Assembly: GCA_028874795.1 (NCBI GenBank)
Contig: JAPPHT010000079.1
Location: 1-38,409 of the forward strand
DNA: 38,409 bases
DNA from: Chloroflexota bacterium
GTDB taxonomy: Bacteria; Chloroflexota; Dehalococcoidia; Lucifugimonadales; Australimonadaceae
Direction of reading: 5' to 3'
This document shows, in pieces, positions 1 to 8,581 of the stretch (positions are counted from its first letter, which is position 1; every line of letters starts with the position of its first letter). A program made the position numbers and the translations under genes. A model generated the notes under the pieces. It ran no database searches, was not told the origin of the DNA, and worked only from the letters and a program-made list of their open reading frames with translations.

Positions 1-15
1 CATGCTATGCTTCCG

Positions 16-35
16 CAAGCCCCTGTGGGGACTTG
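16..35. repeat. Imperfect palindrome just past the truncated recombinase
   Basis: A 20-nt imperfect inverted repeat (CAAG, one mismatched base, CCC, short loop, GGG, mismatch, CTTG) lies immediately downstream of the premature recombinase stop, at the edge of the window. It could be a small terminator-like hairpin or a repeat at which the sequence was broken. There is no T-tract. Confidence 0.4.
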
Positions 36-36
36 T

Positions 37-1227
37 TCAGAGCATCCCTAGCTCATCCTCGATGGTCTCCAGCCGCTGGCGCTGTTCGGCGGCCACTCCG
101 TCCATCCGTTCGTCTACGACCTTGACCAAGGCTCGGATGTTGCCGTCGGTCAGGATGTTGGAGCGGATGTTGGCGATGACCATCTCCTCGAAGCGCCTGG
201 CGTTGATCCTCGGGGAATCGCACGCCCCGGCGCCATTCTTCATGATCGACTGGCAGACGTAGTAGGAGAACCGGCCGCTCTTGGCGTCGTGTCCGCTGAA
301 CGCCCGGTTGCAGGCCTTGCATTTGACGAGGCCGCTGAGCATGTAGGTGCTTCCCACGCGGCGGGGGTGCGTCTCCTTCGGTGCGCGGGAGTGCATGAGC
401 CTGCTGACGCGGCGGAACTGGGCCCTGGAGATGATGCCGGGGAATGCGTTCTCCACGCGGACCGGCTCGGCCTTGCCCTTGCCGCTGACGCCCCAGAGGA
501 GCGTCCCCGTGTAGGCCTCGTTGCTGAGCATGTTGTGGATCACGGTCTTCGACCAGCGCCTTCCTGCGGGGCTGGCGAATCCCTCTTCGTTTAGGGTCTT
601 GGCGATGTCGAGCATCCCCTTGCGGGCCTCGGCCATGTCGAAGATACGCCTGACGACGGAAGCCGTGTCCTCGTCGGGGTCCAGCCTGGGCCGCTTCTTG
701 GCCCCATCCTGCACCATCAGCCTGCGGTAACCGTAGGGCACCCTGCTGGTGACCCAGAAGCCCCTGGATGCCGCCTCGCGCATGCCCCGGGTGACCTCCT
801 GAGCGAGGTTCTCGGAGTAGAACTCGTCCACGCTCTCGATGATGCCCTCAAGCAGCTTTCCGGTGGGCGAGTCGTCGGCCTGCTCGGTGATGGAGACGAC
901 CCTGACGCCCTTCTTGCGGAGCATGGACTTGAAGGCGACGGCGTGCTCGCGCTTGCGGGTGAAGCGGGAGAACTTCCAGACGAGGATTTCCTGGAATGGG
1001 GCGTCGGGCCTCGTGGCCGCGTCGATCATCTTGCGGAACTCAGGGCGGTCGGCGACGCGCCCGCTCTCGGCCTCGTCCACGTACTCTCGGGCAACCAGGT
1101 AGCCGTTCTTCTCGGCGTAGTCCCGAAGCGCCCGCAGCTGGGCCGCCACGGACAGGTCCACGTCTTGACGGTCGCTGGAGACCCTCGCGTAGAGGGCTAC
1201 GGGTGTGTAGTCGGTCCTTTCGTTCAT
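37..1227 (-). CDS. Large serine recombinase, C-terminally truncated
   Basis: Site-specific DNA recombinase of the large serine family, which cuts and exchanges DNA through a 5'-phosphoserine link. The N-terminal resolvase domain has YARVSSDRQ with nucleophile Ser17, counted from the ATG at 1227. The recombinase domain follows, then a zinc ribbon (CKAC...YYVC...ACDSP). This start is chosen because GGAGG lies 8 nt upstream; the ATG at 1242 overlaps that Shine-Dalgarno sequence. It begins 17 nt after the RHH gene, so the two are probably co-transcribed. It closely resembles the recombinase at 33420 up to 'RLETIE.EL', where that protein continues with about 120 coiled-coil residues. Here six residues (ADVRRR) seem deleted, LGRLW becomes LGML-stop, and similarity ends. 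The coiled coil that controls integration versus excision is therefore missing, and the protein is probably inactive or altered. Confidence 0.88.
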   Translation of the reverse strand: MNERTDYTPVALYARVSSDRQDVDLSVAAQLRALRDYAEKNGYLVAREYVDEAESGRVADRPEFRKMIDAATRPDAPFQEILVWKFSRFTRKREHAVAFKSMLRKKGVRVVSITEQADDSPTGKLLEGIIESVDEFYSENLAQEVTRGMREAASRGFWVTSRVPYGYRRLMVQDGAKKRPRLDPDEDTASVVRRIFDMAEARKGMLDIAKTLNEEGFASPAGRRWSKTVIHNMLSNEAYTGTLLWGVSGKGKAEPVRVENAFPGIISRAQFRRVSRLMHSRAPKETHPRRVGSTYMLSGLVKCKACNRAFSGHDAKSGRFSYYVCQSIMKNGAGACDSPRINARRFEEMVIANIRSNILTDGNIRALVKVVDERMDGVAAEQRQRLETIEDELGML

Positions 1228-1244
1228 GGTGATGTCCTCCATAG

Positions 1245-1448
1245 TTATCGCTGCTCTTCTTGGCGGGCCTCTGCCCGCTGGCGGCGTTCACGCCGCAGCC
1301 ACTCCCGCTCCTCCATGTACAGACGGATGGCCTCGCGAAGGAACTCGCTCATGGAGCGACCCTCCTCTGTGAGGACCTGCTGCACCTGCTCGGCCATGTC
1401 AGGCGGCATCGAGAAGGTGATGGTCTTCGACTTCCTGGAAGTGGGCAT
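1245..1448 (-). CDS. Ribbon-helix-helix (CopG/Arc-type) regulator
   Basis: A 67-residue DNA-binding protein. Residues 8-45 fit an RHH fold: a beta strand (KTITFSMP), then helix A (PDMAEQVQQVLTEEG) and helix B (SMSEFLREAIRLYMEE). The tail is very basic/acidic and helical. The ATG at 1448 is chosen because AAGGAG precedes it by 3-4 nt; longer in-frame starts upstream lack a Shine-Dalgarno and would run through the promoter. It ends 17 nt before the recombinase start, so it is likely the first gene of an rhh-recombinase operon and an autorepressor acting at the inverted repeat 22 bp upstream. The second recombinase at 33420 has no such partner. Confidence 0.85.
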   Translation of the reverse strand: MPTSRKSKTITFSMPPDMAEQVQQVLTEEGRSMSEFLREAIRLYMEEREWLRRERRQRAEARQEEQR

Positions 1449-1469
1449 GCTCTCCTTTTGCCTCCAAGT

Positions 1470-1486
1470 GTAAGACATTGTCTTAC
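1470..1486. promoter_or_regulatory. Operator-like inverted repeat upstream of RHH gene
   Basis: A perfect inverted repeat, GTAAGAC-ATT-GTCTTAC, lies between the predicted -10 box and the RHH start codon, over the likely transcription start. RHH dimers typically bind such short palindromes, so autorepression of the rhh-recombinase operon is inferred. Confidence 0.6.
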
Positions 1487-1490
1487 TCTT

Positions 1491-1520
1491 ATCATGAACG
1501 AACCGGCGCTCCGTTGTCAA
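1491..1520 (-). promoter_or_regulatory. Sigma-70-type promoter of the rhh-recombinase operon
   Basis: On the minus strand, TTGACA (1515-1520) is followed after 18 nt by CATGAT (1491-1496). The start point would fall in the operator palindrome at 1470-1486. Confidence 0.55.
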
Positions 1521-2065
1521 GGTAGGAGGCAGCTGTGGTGCCGTTGGTCCAGGCGGGCTGGCGAAGCGGGTCGAATGGAGATGCAACCCGGGGCTGGTCT
1601 CACCCCGCGGGCGTACACCGCGCACGCGGATTGCGGTCGCAGAGATGGGTTGGGTGACAGGGTATCGACGCGGCGTATCTGGTCGCGGAGGGACCGGTCT
1701 CGGCATCCGCTGCCCAGGGGGCTATTACTCGTCGTCGGTGGATCTCGGCCTCAGCGTACGGGCTGGTGCGTTGCTCCGTCCCCTCATCTCGTTTGCGGTT
1801 GCGACCGGGAGTGCGGTGCGTATTCCAGTCCTCCCGGCAGCGTGTCCACGGTAGGGTGAGCGATTCCACTATCGTTTCCGGTACTCCTCTTCGATTTGGT
1901 CACCACGGCCCTGTCCGGCGTGCGTGCGTACACCTGCCGCTATAGGCCAACTATGAAGCTAGCCAGAAGCCCAGGGGCCAAACAAGGGCCGCCCGTCACA
2001 TCGTCGACAGGTCTTTTGGAGGGGGCGTTTTGCAGGGACTCGCAGGGCGATTCGACAGGGGTATC
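1521..2065. other. Gap with no intact gene; possible decayed FGE-like fragment
   Basis: No convincing gene. On the plus strand around 1690-1860, GGYYSSSVDLGLSVRAGA and nearby pieces in shifted frames resemble the C-terminal part of formylglycine-generating-enzyme (FGE-sulfatase) domains (RGGSW...R.A.R...VGFR). This would be a frameshifted remnant and the call is weak. The rest (1860-2065) shows nothing recognisable apart from the end of the helicase operon. Confidence 0.25.
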
Positions 2066-5000
2066 CTATTGGGTGCTGAAGTCCCCTCTTGGGGTTGTCA
2101 CAGGAGGGCTCAGGTCCACTGTCAGGGCTGAAGCGAGGCTCTCCGTTCGCTCGTCGGGAACCTCCCGCAGGATGAACTCCATGAGGTCGTCCTGGCGCGG
2201 CTGGCCAAATACCATGCGATAGACCGCCAGCGACCTCCGAAGCAGGTCCACTCGCTCCTGGTCCCGCGACATTGGCAGGACCGGAGAGTGGCGCTGGATG
2301 CGGGCACTACCCTCCGTGAACACCCAGTGCGGAACGAGTCCCCCGTCTCTCTCGTACTCTTCGTCCGCAAGGCGGTAGGCCAGCTCCCACGGGCTGAGGC
2401 GGTCACCTCGCGCAAGCGCTCCTCGGGCCTCCTCGATCGCACGTGCCCCGACCTTCTGCGCGACGTTCTTTCTGATGGCGTGCCCGTGATAGCGGTGCAC
2501 GCGCCCTTCGCGCTGTTCGAGGTCGACCGGATTGGCTGGAAGATTCCAGTGGACGACGGCGTGGCAGTACCAGTGGAAGTCCAGTCCCTCCTGCCCTATG
2601 GAGGTCGTGCCCAGCACGAATGGCCAGAAGGGCGAGTTGAACGAGGCGCGGATGTCGTCGAGGTGCAGCCCCGCCTGCTGATCGGCCGCATTACCCCCGT
2701 CGCTAACGTAACGCCGCGCGAAATGCTGGCGCATCGAGAATGGCCGCCGCACCACACCGTCGGCCGTAGTCTCCCACTCCGAGACTGCCAGGGGACGGGC
2801 GGCGAGTTGGATGGCGTTACAAAGCTCGTCCACCAGGGCTGCCGCGCCGTCACCTCCGCCTATAGACTCTCGTATGACGTGGAAGAACTCGTCCAGAACG
2901 GCGGCAAGGCCACCCTCCAGCACATAAGCGAGGACCCGCCGCCAGTACTGCCTCTCCGCACCGGGAACGCTGGGGACATAGACGTTTCGCAACAGTCCCT
3001 CGGCTGCCGGAGTGCGAAAGAGCGATCTGAAGGCGTGAGCCGCCCTCATCGACTGTTCCTTCAACCCGTCGTGGGAGGGAGAAGTCGACGTGATACGCGA
3101 CAGGGCCCTCAGGGCCGCATTGGCCGGCGACCCCGTAGCAAGGGCCGCCATGACGTCAAGAAGGTCCCCGGGAGGACGTCCCATACTGGAACGGTCGGAC
3201 AGACCCGACATCACGCGAGCCGCGAGTGTCTGCCAGAGCATCGATTCTCCGGCTTCATCGTCGCCGCCCGTCGCGGGAGGGCCATGAAGCCAGTGGAGTG
3301 AGTCTGTCGACTCTCCAGACAGCAGGAGCGGCGCGACGGCATACCAGATCTCCTGCGGCGGCCCCTCGACGGAAGCGTCCCTGGTCAACTTCTCGACTTC
3401 GGGTCGCAGCCGTTCCCGCACTTCGTTCAGGAGGCCAGGAACGTCAGTCGGCGCGTAGTGAAGCGGATCTCCCGCGTCGGCAAGTGCAGCTGAAGGAGTC
3501 AGAAGCGAGAAGAGCGAGTACGAGTTGGGCGCGATACCCAGCAGCTGGGCCTCGTACCGCCGCGCCCGCTCGGCGTCCGGCACGTACCGGCGCTCGGCGG
3601 CGTAGCTCGACATGGCCGCGATGGCGCGCGGCACCATGGTCCACGATGAGAATACGAGGCGTTTGGTTGACGAGCGAGCCCTCTCGAAGTCGCTCCCCAG
3701 GGTGTACAGGGGAAGCGACGGTGGCAGCCAGAGGAGTTCAAACAGATGCCCGTCCTCGATACCCGCAAGCAGCCCTCGCATCCGGCCATTGCCGCCACCA
3801 ATGTCTCTCCGCTCCTCCATTGCCCGCCGGTCCACCTGCAGTCCGGTTCCGCGAGTGACCAGTTGGGCCGCCGCACCGTTGGATTCGACCTCAACCGTCG
3901 CTCTGAGTCTGTCCGAGAGCCGGTAGTTATCCATGAACGACAGCAAGTAGGGCGTGGACTTCCAGTATTCCATCACTCCCGGGGCGTTGATCGCGGCCGC
4001 CACTTCGCGGGCGCCAAGGTACGCTTCGACGTCATCGACACTGAGGTCGACCACAGCTTCGGCGATCTCCAACATCGGGTCTCCGCCGGACGCCCTGCCG
4101 CGACGCTCGGTCCTTGTCATGACTCGCAGCAGTTCGCTCTGAACCCTGTCGCGGTTTCGAGAGAGCCGGGCAAGCGCCGCGGCGCTGGTCTCGTCTTCGG
4201 AGACGGCGCGGGGCAGCGCCGAGCGAAACTCCCGCAGCGACTCCTCAAGCGGGGCCACTGAACCCTCCGGCCCCTGGAGAAACTCAACTGTCCGAAGGAA
4301 ATCCCTGTGGTGGTCGTCGTCATTCTCGTGGCTCAAGGTGTACATCTTGTATGGGGTAGCCGAAAGAAGCAGAGTTCGCACCTTGGTGTGTTCGTCCTCG
4401 TATTCGAACAGGCGCTGCGCCAGCTCACCACTGGTCGTCCTGTGGTTCAGCAACTCCCTGAATCGCTGGAACTCGTCCAGCACCACCAGGTCAGGTTCCA
4501 GTGCGTCAAGGCAGGAGTACGCAAGGAGCCTTCTGAGCTTGGATACGAACCGGCTTCTGACTCGCCACGCCCCGGGGTCTGTACCACTCGCCAGAAGATC
4601 GCGCACGTCCACGAACTCTCCATACAGCTCGGAATCGCGACCTCCGACCCGCTGTTCGAACTGCTTCGCTATGGTGTCGTCAATGGGACGGTCCGGGTGC
4701 CAGGACTCGTACTCCCTGAAACGGGCGACCGAGGCGAGCCCTCCCTGGAATACCCGGCGGGCGTTTGGCCCCAAATCACCCCAAGCCCGCGTGAGCATGC
4801 GAAACAGAATGATCCGCTCCTCGGCGACTCCCTCAGCGCTCGCAGACCCGAAAGAGGTACCCGGCGTGAGCGCGATCAGGTTCACGGACTGGTCGAGGGT
4901 GCCCAGCCGGTACGGCAGCAGCGTGATCCGCTGAGCGAGCGGCCTGGTATCGATGGAGAGGCGGTTCTTGATCCTTTCCACATTCTGGCGCGCAATCGCC

Positions 5001-5251
5001 TGGTTGGAGCAGATGTAGATGACGTCGATTCTTGGTACACCCTCGGCCCGCAGGTGGTCGATGGTCTGGGCTACGACGCCCGCGGCGACAAGCGTCTTTC
5101 CCAGCCCAACCTCGTCGGCGATCAGGAAACGACGTGTGCCGTTCTCAGAGACGTATAGTCTGCCGAAGGCGTACTCAGCCGTCCGGCGCTGGAATTCCTT
5201 CAGCCCGCTGAGGACCTTCTCCGTGTACGCCTCCGGCCCCTTCGCAGTCAT
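2066..5251 (-). CDS. SNF2/SF2-type DNA helicase of a three-gene defence-like operon
   Basis: A 1061-residue superfamily-2 helicase. Visible motifs: a Q-like motif (FQRRTAEYAF, 20-29), Walker A DEVGLGKT (46-53), Walker B as DEFQ (259-262) instead of DEAH/DEAD, SATPYK (297-302), and near the C-terminus GQEGLDFHWYCH followed by QREGRVHRYHGH (motif VI with Arg fingers). A long middle region of several hundred residues separates the two RecA-like lobes. Its ATG overlaps the TGA of the PLD gene by 4 nt, so the two are translationally coupled. SNF2-like helicases beside PLD nucleases occur in several phage-defence systems. The operon role is inferred: translocation on or remodelling of invading DNA, feeding the nuclease. 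No terminator was seen after the TAG. Confidence 0.88.
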   Translation of the reverse strand: MTAKGPEAYTEKVLSGLKEFQRRTAEYAFGRLYVSENGTRRFLIADEVGLGKTLVAAGVVAQTIDHLRAEGVPRIDVIYICSNQAIARQNVERIKNRLSIDTRPLAQRITLLPYRLGTLDQSVNLIALTPGTSFGSASAEGVAEERIILFRMLTRAWGDLGPNARRVFQGGLASVARFREYESWHPDRPIDDTIAKQFEQRVGGRDSELYGEFVDVRDLLASGTDPGAWRVRSRFVSKLRRLLAYSCLDALEPDLVVLDEFQRFRELLNHRTTSGELAQRLFEYEDEHTKVRTLLLSATPYKMYTLSHENDDDHHRDFLRTVEFLQGPEGSVAPLEESLREFRSALPRAVSEDETSAAALARLSRNRDRVQSELLRVMTRTERRGRASGGDPMLEIAEAVVDLSVDDVEAYLGAREVAAAINAPGVMEYWKSTPYLLSFMDNYRLSDRLRATVEVESNGAAAQLVTRGTGLQVDRRAMEERRDIGGGNGRMRGLLAGIEDGHLFELLWLPPSLPLYTLGSDFERARSSTKRLVFSSWTMVPRAIAAMSSYAAERRYVPDAERARRYEAQLLGIAPNSYSLFSLLTPSAALADAGDPLHYAPTDVPGLLNEVRERLRPEVEKLTRDASVEGPPQEIWYAVAPLLLSGESTDSLHWLHGPPATGGDDEAGESMLWQTLAARVMSGLSDRSSMGRPPGDLLDVMAALATGSPANAALRALSRITSTSPSHDGLKEQSMRAAHAFRSLFRTPAAEGLLRNVYVPSVPGAERQYWRRVLAYVLEGGLAAVLDEFFHVIRESIGGGDGAAALVDELCNAIQLAARPLAVSEWETTADGVVRRPFSMRQHFARRYVSDGGNAADQQAGLHLDDIRASFNSPFWPFVLGTTSIGQEGLDFHWYCHAVVHWNLPANPVDLEQREGRVHRYHGHAIRKNVAQKVGARAIEEARGALARGDRLSPWELAYRLADEEYERDGGLVPHWVFTEGSARIQRHSPVLPMSRDQERVDLLRRSLAVYRMVFGQPRQDDLMEFILREVPDERTESLASALTVDLSPPVTTPRGDFSTQ

Positions 5252-7101
5252 TTCAGACGTTTCCTAGCGGTCCAGAGTGCGTCCCATACGGCTTTGAACT
5301 CCTGTCCCAGCAGCTCGGCTCCCGCCTCGGTGCTGCGCAGTTCCTCAATCAGCGAATTCACATCATCCAGCCTGCGTGGATCGCTGCCCAACGTCTCCAA
5401 CATGCGCTCCATCAGACCCGGAAGTGCGACTCCCCACGACGAATCGGATTTGCCAGTCGAGAGTGAGCCGGCCAGGTCTGCCAGTGACAACTCCTGGTCC
5501 GGCGACAGCAGTAGCCAGAGCAGTTGCATGAATCTACGCTTGTCGCGCAATATGGCGGCAATCAGTCTGGGCAGACGGTCTTCGGGGAGCCCGGACAGCC
5601 GGATCACGCGGGCGAACCGACTGGACTCCGTCTTTCCTTCCAGCGATGCCCGAACCTCAATCGCCAGGAACGCCGACAGCTCCGACAATGACAGACCTTC
5701 GAACTCGGTACCGTCCTCAAGCGGCTCTCCGCGGTCGGCTTGCAGCGTTGCAGGCCAGCACCTGACCTCCGCAATCGCCGGACCCAGATCGGGCACCCTG
5801 GGCAACTCCAGCCGTATGCAGTACCGGCCATTTTCCGAAGCAGCCACGGAACCGCCGACATCCACGCGTGCCAAACTCTGCACGGCGTTGTCCAGCAACC
5901 GGTCGAGACGCATCTGGGACTCATCCTCGGCCGCAGTCCCCGCTTCGCATGTGTCGAACTCTTCGATCAGGCTGCCGAACGTGCCCGACTCTCCATCCCG
6001 GCTCCCCTTCAACAATGCGTCGATGCCGAAGCGGCTTTTCCTGCCCTCTAGTTCGACCATGAACTCGACGTTGCGGGGTTGGGTGCCAAGCGCCGCCGCC
6101 GTCGAGTTTGCCGATCCTACGGCAACTCGAGCGTTCCATCCGTCATCAGTCACGATGACCTTTGCGTGCAGGCCGGCCAGCAGAGGAAGGGACTCGTCGG
6201 CGTCCTCCGGCTCGGCCTCCAGGGCGGACCTAAAGGCGAAGACCTTCTCGAATGAGCTCAGCGAGTCCTGCGATACCGTCAGCAGCGCCTCCCTCCGGCT
6301 AACCAGCACTGAGCCTCTCCTTCTCCGGGTGACCGATCGCAGAAACTCCCCGTCCAGGAAGGGCGAGATAACCAATAGCCGACGGCGCTCAAGATCGGGA
6401 AAAGGGGGATTGGCCCGGCGCAGCCCGAACGGCATGAATCGGCTGAGCTTGAGCCCCTCCGGTGGGCTCCACCGCACCCGAAGCAGTTCCTCGGACAGCA
6501 GATCGACGCTATCCTGGTGGAACCCGGTTACAGGTCCTGGCGCCAGCGAGGGCAGGCGCTTGACGAAATCGGCGAGCGGGCGATTGATCGAGTAGGCGTT
6601 GACACGACTCTCGTCCAACACGCCACCCAGCACGAGGGATACGTCCCACGACGAGTCGAATGTCAGGTTACGCGACTGGGTGATCAGCCTGTATCTCACG
6701 GGTTGGTCTTCCGTACCCTCGCGCGCCTCGTAACGCAGCACCCACACCTTGGGATGGAATATGGCTCCACGCTCCATCGGGTCTGGCGGAAAGACGGCGA
6801 CCACGGAATCCTCTATGAAGGCCAGCGCAGACTGGACGGCTCGCGGCACGCCGGTGTAGCCGCCCTGGCTGAACACAATGATGCGTCCGGCGTACCTCCG
6901 CGCGCTCTCAAGCATGGAGAGCGGCTCGGTGGCCAGACGACCTTCTCCGTCCTGGGCGTCCCTGAAGGTGAACGCAAGCGGCACCGAGAGGAGCGCCATC
7001 AGGTCCAGGGTGAACGTCGTGCCGACGGCGCGGCTGAGAACGTAGCCGTCGGGGGGTCGGAGGGTATCCAGAAACAGCCGTCGCCGACCGGGCTCCAGCA
7101 T
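5248..7101 (-). CDS. Phospholipase D-like nuclease
   Basis: A 617-residue protein with two HKD-type half-sites: H116-P-K118 followed by SRN145LT, and H312-A-K314 followed by GS330AN332S. Both halves are present, as in PLD-superfamily nucleases that act through a covalent phosphohistidine. The C-terminal 270 residues are alpha-helical and unassigned. The start at 7101 is chosen because GGGGAG precedes it and TGATG overlaps the stop of the DUF6361 gene by 1 nt; an upstream in-frame ATG at 7158 would lie inside that gene. No signal peptide or membrane segment is seen, so it is probably cytosolic. It sits between the DUF6361 gene and the helicase with overlapping ends, implying fixed stoichiometry. 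It probably cuts nucleic acid rather than lipid. Confidence 0.85.
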   Translation of the reverse strand: MLEPGRRRLFLDTLRPPDGYVLSRAVGTTFTLDLMALLSVPLAFTFRDAQDGEGRLATEPLSMLESARRYAGRIIVFSQGGYTGVPRAVQSALAFIEDSVVAVFPPDPMERGAIFHPKVWVLRYEAREGTEDQPVRYRLITQSRNLTFDSSWDVSLVLGGVLDESRVNAYSINRPLADFVKRLPSLAPGPVTGFHQDSVDLLSEELLRVRWSPPEGLKLSRFMPFGLRRANPPFPDLERRRLLVISPFLDGEFLRSVTRRRRGSVLVSRREALLTVSQDSLSSFEKVFAFRSALEAEPEDADESLPLLAGLHAKVIVTDDGWNARVAVGSANSTAAALGTQPRNVEFMVELEGRKSRFGIDALLKGSRDGESGTFGSLIEEFDTCEAGTAAEDESQMRLDRLLDNAVQSLARVDVGGSVAASENGRYCIRLELPRVPDLGPAIAEVRCWPATLQADRGEPLEDGTEFEGLSLSELSAFLAIEVRASLEGKTESSRFARVIRLSGLPEDRLPRLIAAILRDKRRFMQLLWLLLSPDQELSLADLAGSLSTGKSDSSWGVALPGLMERMLETLGSDPRRLDDVNSLIEELRSTEAGAELLGQEFKAVWDALWTARKRLK

Positions 7102-8336
7102 CAGCTCCCCTCCAGTGCGCTCAGTATGTCGCCGCCGATGCTCTTCACCTGCGTCCACCTATACTCAAGAAGACCGGAGAAGGGATAGCCGCGCTTCCGA
7201 TCGCGTGCCTCGGCGTAGGAAAGACGTGCCCTGACACCCTTCAGCGCACGCTCACGCTCACGCACGAGCCGTCGTGCATCCTGACTATCCTGGATGGGAC
7301 CGCTTCCCGGCGCCGACACCAGCTCAAACCACCGGTCGGCGAACTCCCTGGTCCTTGGGCGCAGCCTCGGATTGGCATGATGCAGCCGGCGCCACATCGA
7401 GTCGCGGTCCCAGCGACTCAGTTCGGTGCCAAGTGCGTCAACGTCTCTAGACCAATTCGCGAGCCGGTCTGAGTAGTCGCGCTCGCTGGACTCGTCGCCC
7501 AACAACTCGGCGAGCATGAGATTGAACAGGAGGACACCACCCTGGTGGACGAGACTGAATAGCTGGGCGTCTCTCAGCCATGCACGCGCCGTAGCCGACG
7601 CACTCTCCGCCACGGGATGGTCCCAGGGCAGCCTTCCGGCTCTCAACTGCTCAACCCGGCTGTGCCTGAGAATGTGGGCAAGGAAACTCTGGCTATGGGT
7701 GAGCTCGACTCGTTCACGAAGGTACTCACCTTCCTCCAGCGAAAGCGTGAATGTAGCGATCGCCGGAAAGTCACGCGGCCGGGCGGGCACGTTGGCCCAG
7801 TTCCCGGCGACTCCTTCGGATGCCTCGTCCCGGCGCCCCTCCACTGGTTCCTCCAGCGCGCGACCGAAACGGACCCGAAAAGAGGGATGCCTTAGAGACT
7901 CGAAGTATGCAGGAATCGATCCCGGATACCTACGGATCCCCCAACTGGCCGTGCCCAGCCAGTAGATGTCGTGCGGCCATCGCTGCAGGTTGGCCCCGGC
8001 CTCCCGCCCAATCACTCCCGGTTCTCCAACATGACTCTCGACGAGGGCGTTTCGGAGTTGCAACTGCAGCCAGCGGGCATGGTTGGCGTGATTTGGCGTC
8101 GAGCTAGCCTCGACCATCTGCATAATCCAAGGGACGAAGAGGAAGTAGCGTGCCCTTGTCTGAATCGTGCTAGTGCCTGGGAAAAGCGCGTCTGAGAACG
8201 TGTCGCGGATGCTGCCGATTCCCAGTTCGTCGAGAGTGCCTGGCTCGTTCAGCGCGGAAACGAGCTGAAGAACCGTCCGTCGTTCGTGCTCGCTGCTATC
8301 CAACCAGCTGAGCGTGGAGTTAGAGACCTCATTCAT
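7101..8336 (-). CDS. DUF6361-family protein
   Basis: A 411-residue protein whose N-terminus (STLSWLDSSEHERR, then GTSTIQTRARYFLFVPWI) matches my memory of the DUF6361 family, a protein of unknown function found beside PLD proteins and helicases. The conserved FPGTSTIQTRARY block is at about residues 52-64. No catalytic motif, membrane segment or signal peptide is visible. It is the first gene of the operon and overlaps the PLD gene by 1 nt. There is no strong Shine-Dalgarno before the ATG. A promoter about 90 bp upstream would drive all three genes. PLD plus helicase combinations are known in catalogued defence systems (for example Azaca and Mokosh); I cannot tell whether this trio is one of these. 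Confidence 0.75.
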   Translation of the reverse strand: MNEVSNSTLSWLDSSEHERRTVLQLVSALNEPGTLDELGIGSIRDTFSDALFPGTSTIQTRARYFLFVPWIMQMVEASSTPNHANHARWLQLQLRNALVESHVGEPGVIGREAGANLQRWPHDIYWLGTASWGIRRYPGSIPAYFESLRHPSFRVRFGRALEEPVEGRRDEASEGVAGNWANVPARPRDFPAIATFTLSLEEGEYLRERVELTHSQSFLAHILRHSRVEQLRAGRLPWDHPVAESASATARAWLRDAQLFSLVHQGGVLLFNLMLAELLGDESSERDYSDRLANWSRDVDALGTELSRWDRDSMWRRLHHANPRLRPRTREFADRWFELVSAPGSGPIQDSQDARRLVRERERALKGVRARLSYAEARDRKRGYPFSGLLEYRWTQVKSIGGDILSALEGS

Positions 8337-8341
8337 TGTCG

Positions 8342-8557
8342 TCAGCGTTTGATGGTTCGTCCGCGTTGTCCCGGGTGAGCACTGGACGGTCTAGACGCAG
8401 GGCAGGGACTGGAACGGCGATGAGAATATGTGCCTCCTACAGATACTGTGTCAAATCTGCGGACATTCCCTGACGATGTCAGGTCGTCCTCGACAATCGC
8501 GTCCAGCGTCGCCCTGGCTTCTTCCGGCACGCTGAAGTTGATCCTGTCGACCCGGAG
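8342..8557 (-). pseudogene. Remnant of an RHH antitoxin-like N-terminus
   Basis: The minus strand reads LRVDRINFSVPEEARATLDAI followed by VEDDLTSSGN, which fits the beta strand and first helix of a CopG/RHH antitoxin (R.NFSVPEE...LD.LVE...SS). A stop codon directly precedes it, no start codon is present, and after SSGN the frame runs into unrelated sequence. It is a dead fragment, and the promoter of the DUF6361 operon now lies inside it. Confidence 0.5.
8425..8454 (-). promoter_or_regulatory. Promoter of the DUF6361-PLD-helicase operon
   Basis: TTGACA (8449-8454) and CATATT (8425-8430) on the minus strand with an 18-nt spacer. The predicted start lies about 80 nt upstream of the DUF6361 ATG. 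Confidence 0.5.
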
Positions 8558-8581
8558 TCAAGATGTATCTCACAACGTCAC

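Noticed and set aside
2288-3301. 337-codon plus-strand frame opposite the helicase
   Set aside because: GC-rich antisense frame; the minus-strand helicase motifs explain the region.
5294-6595. 433-codon open frame on the plus strand opposite the PLD gene
   Set aside because: Serine/arginine-rich antisense shadow of a gene with clear PLD motifs; no domain or Shine-Dalgarno support.
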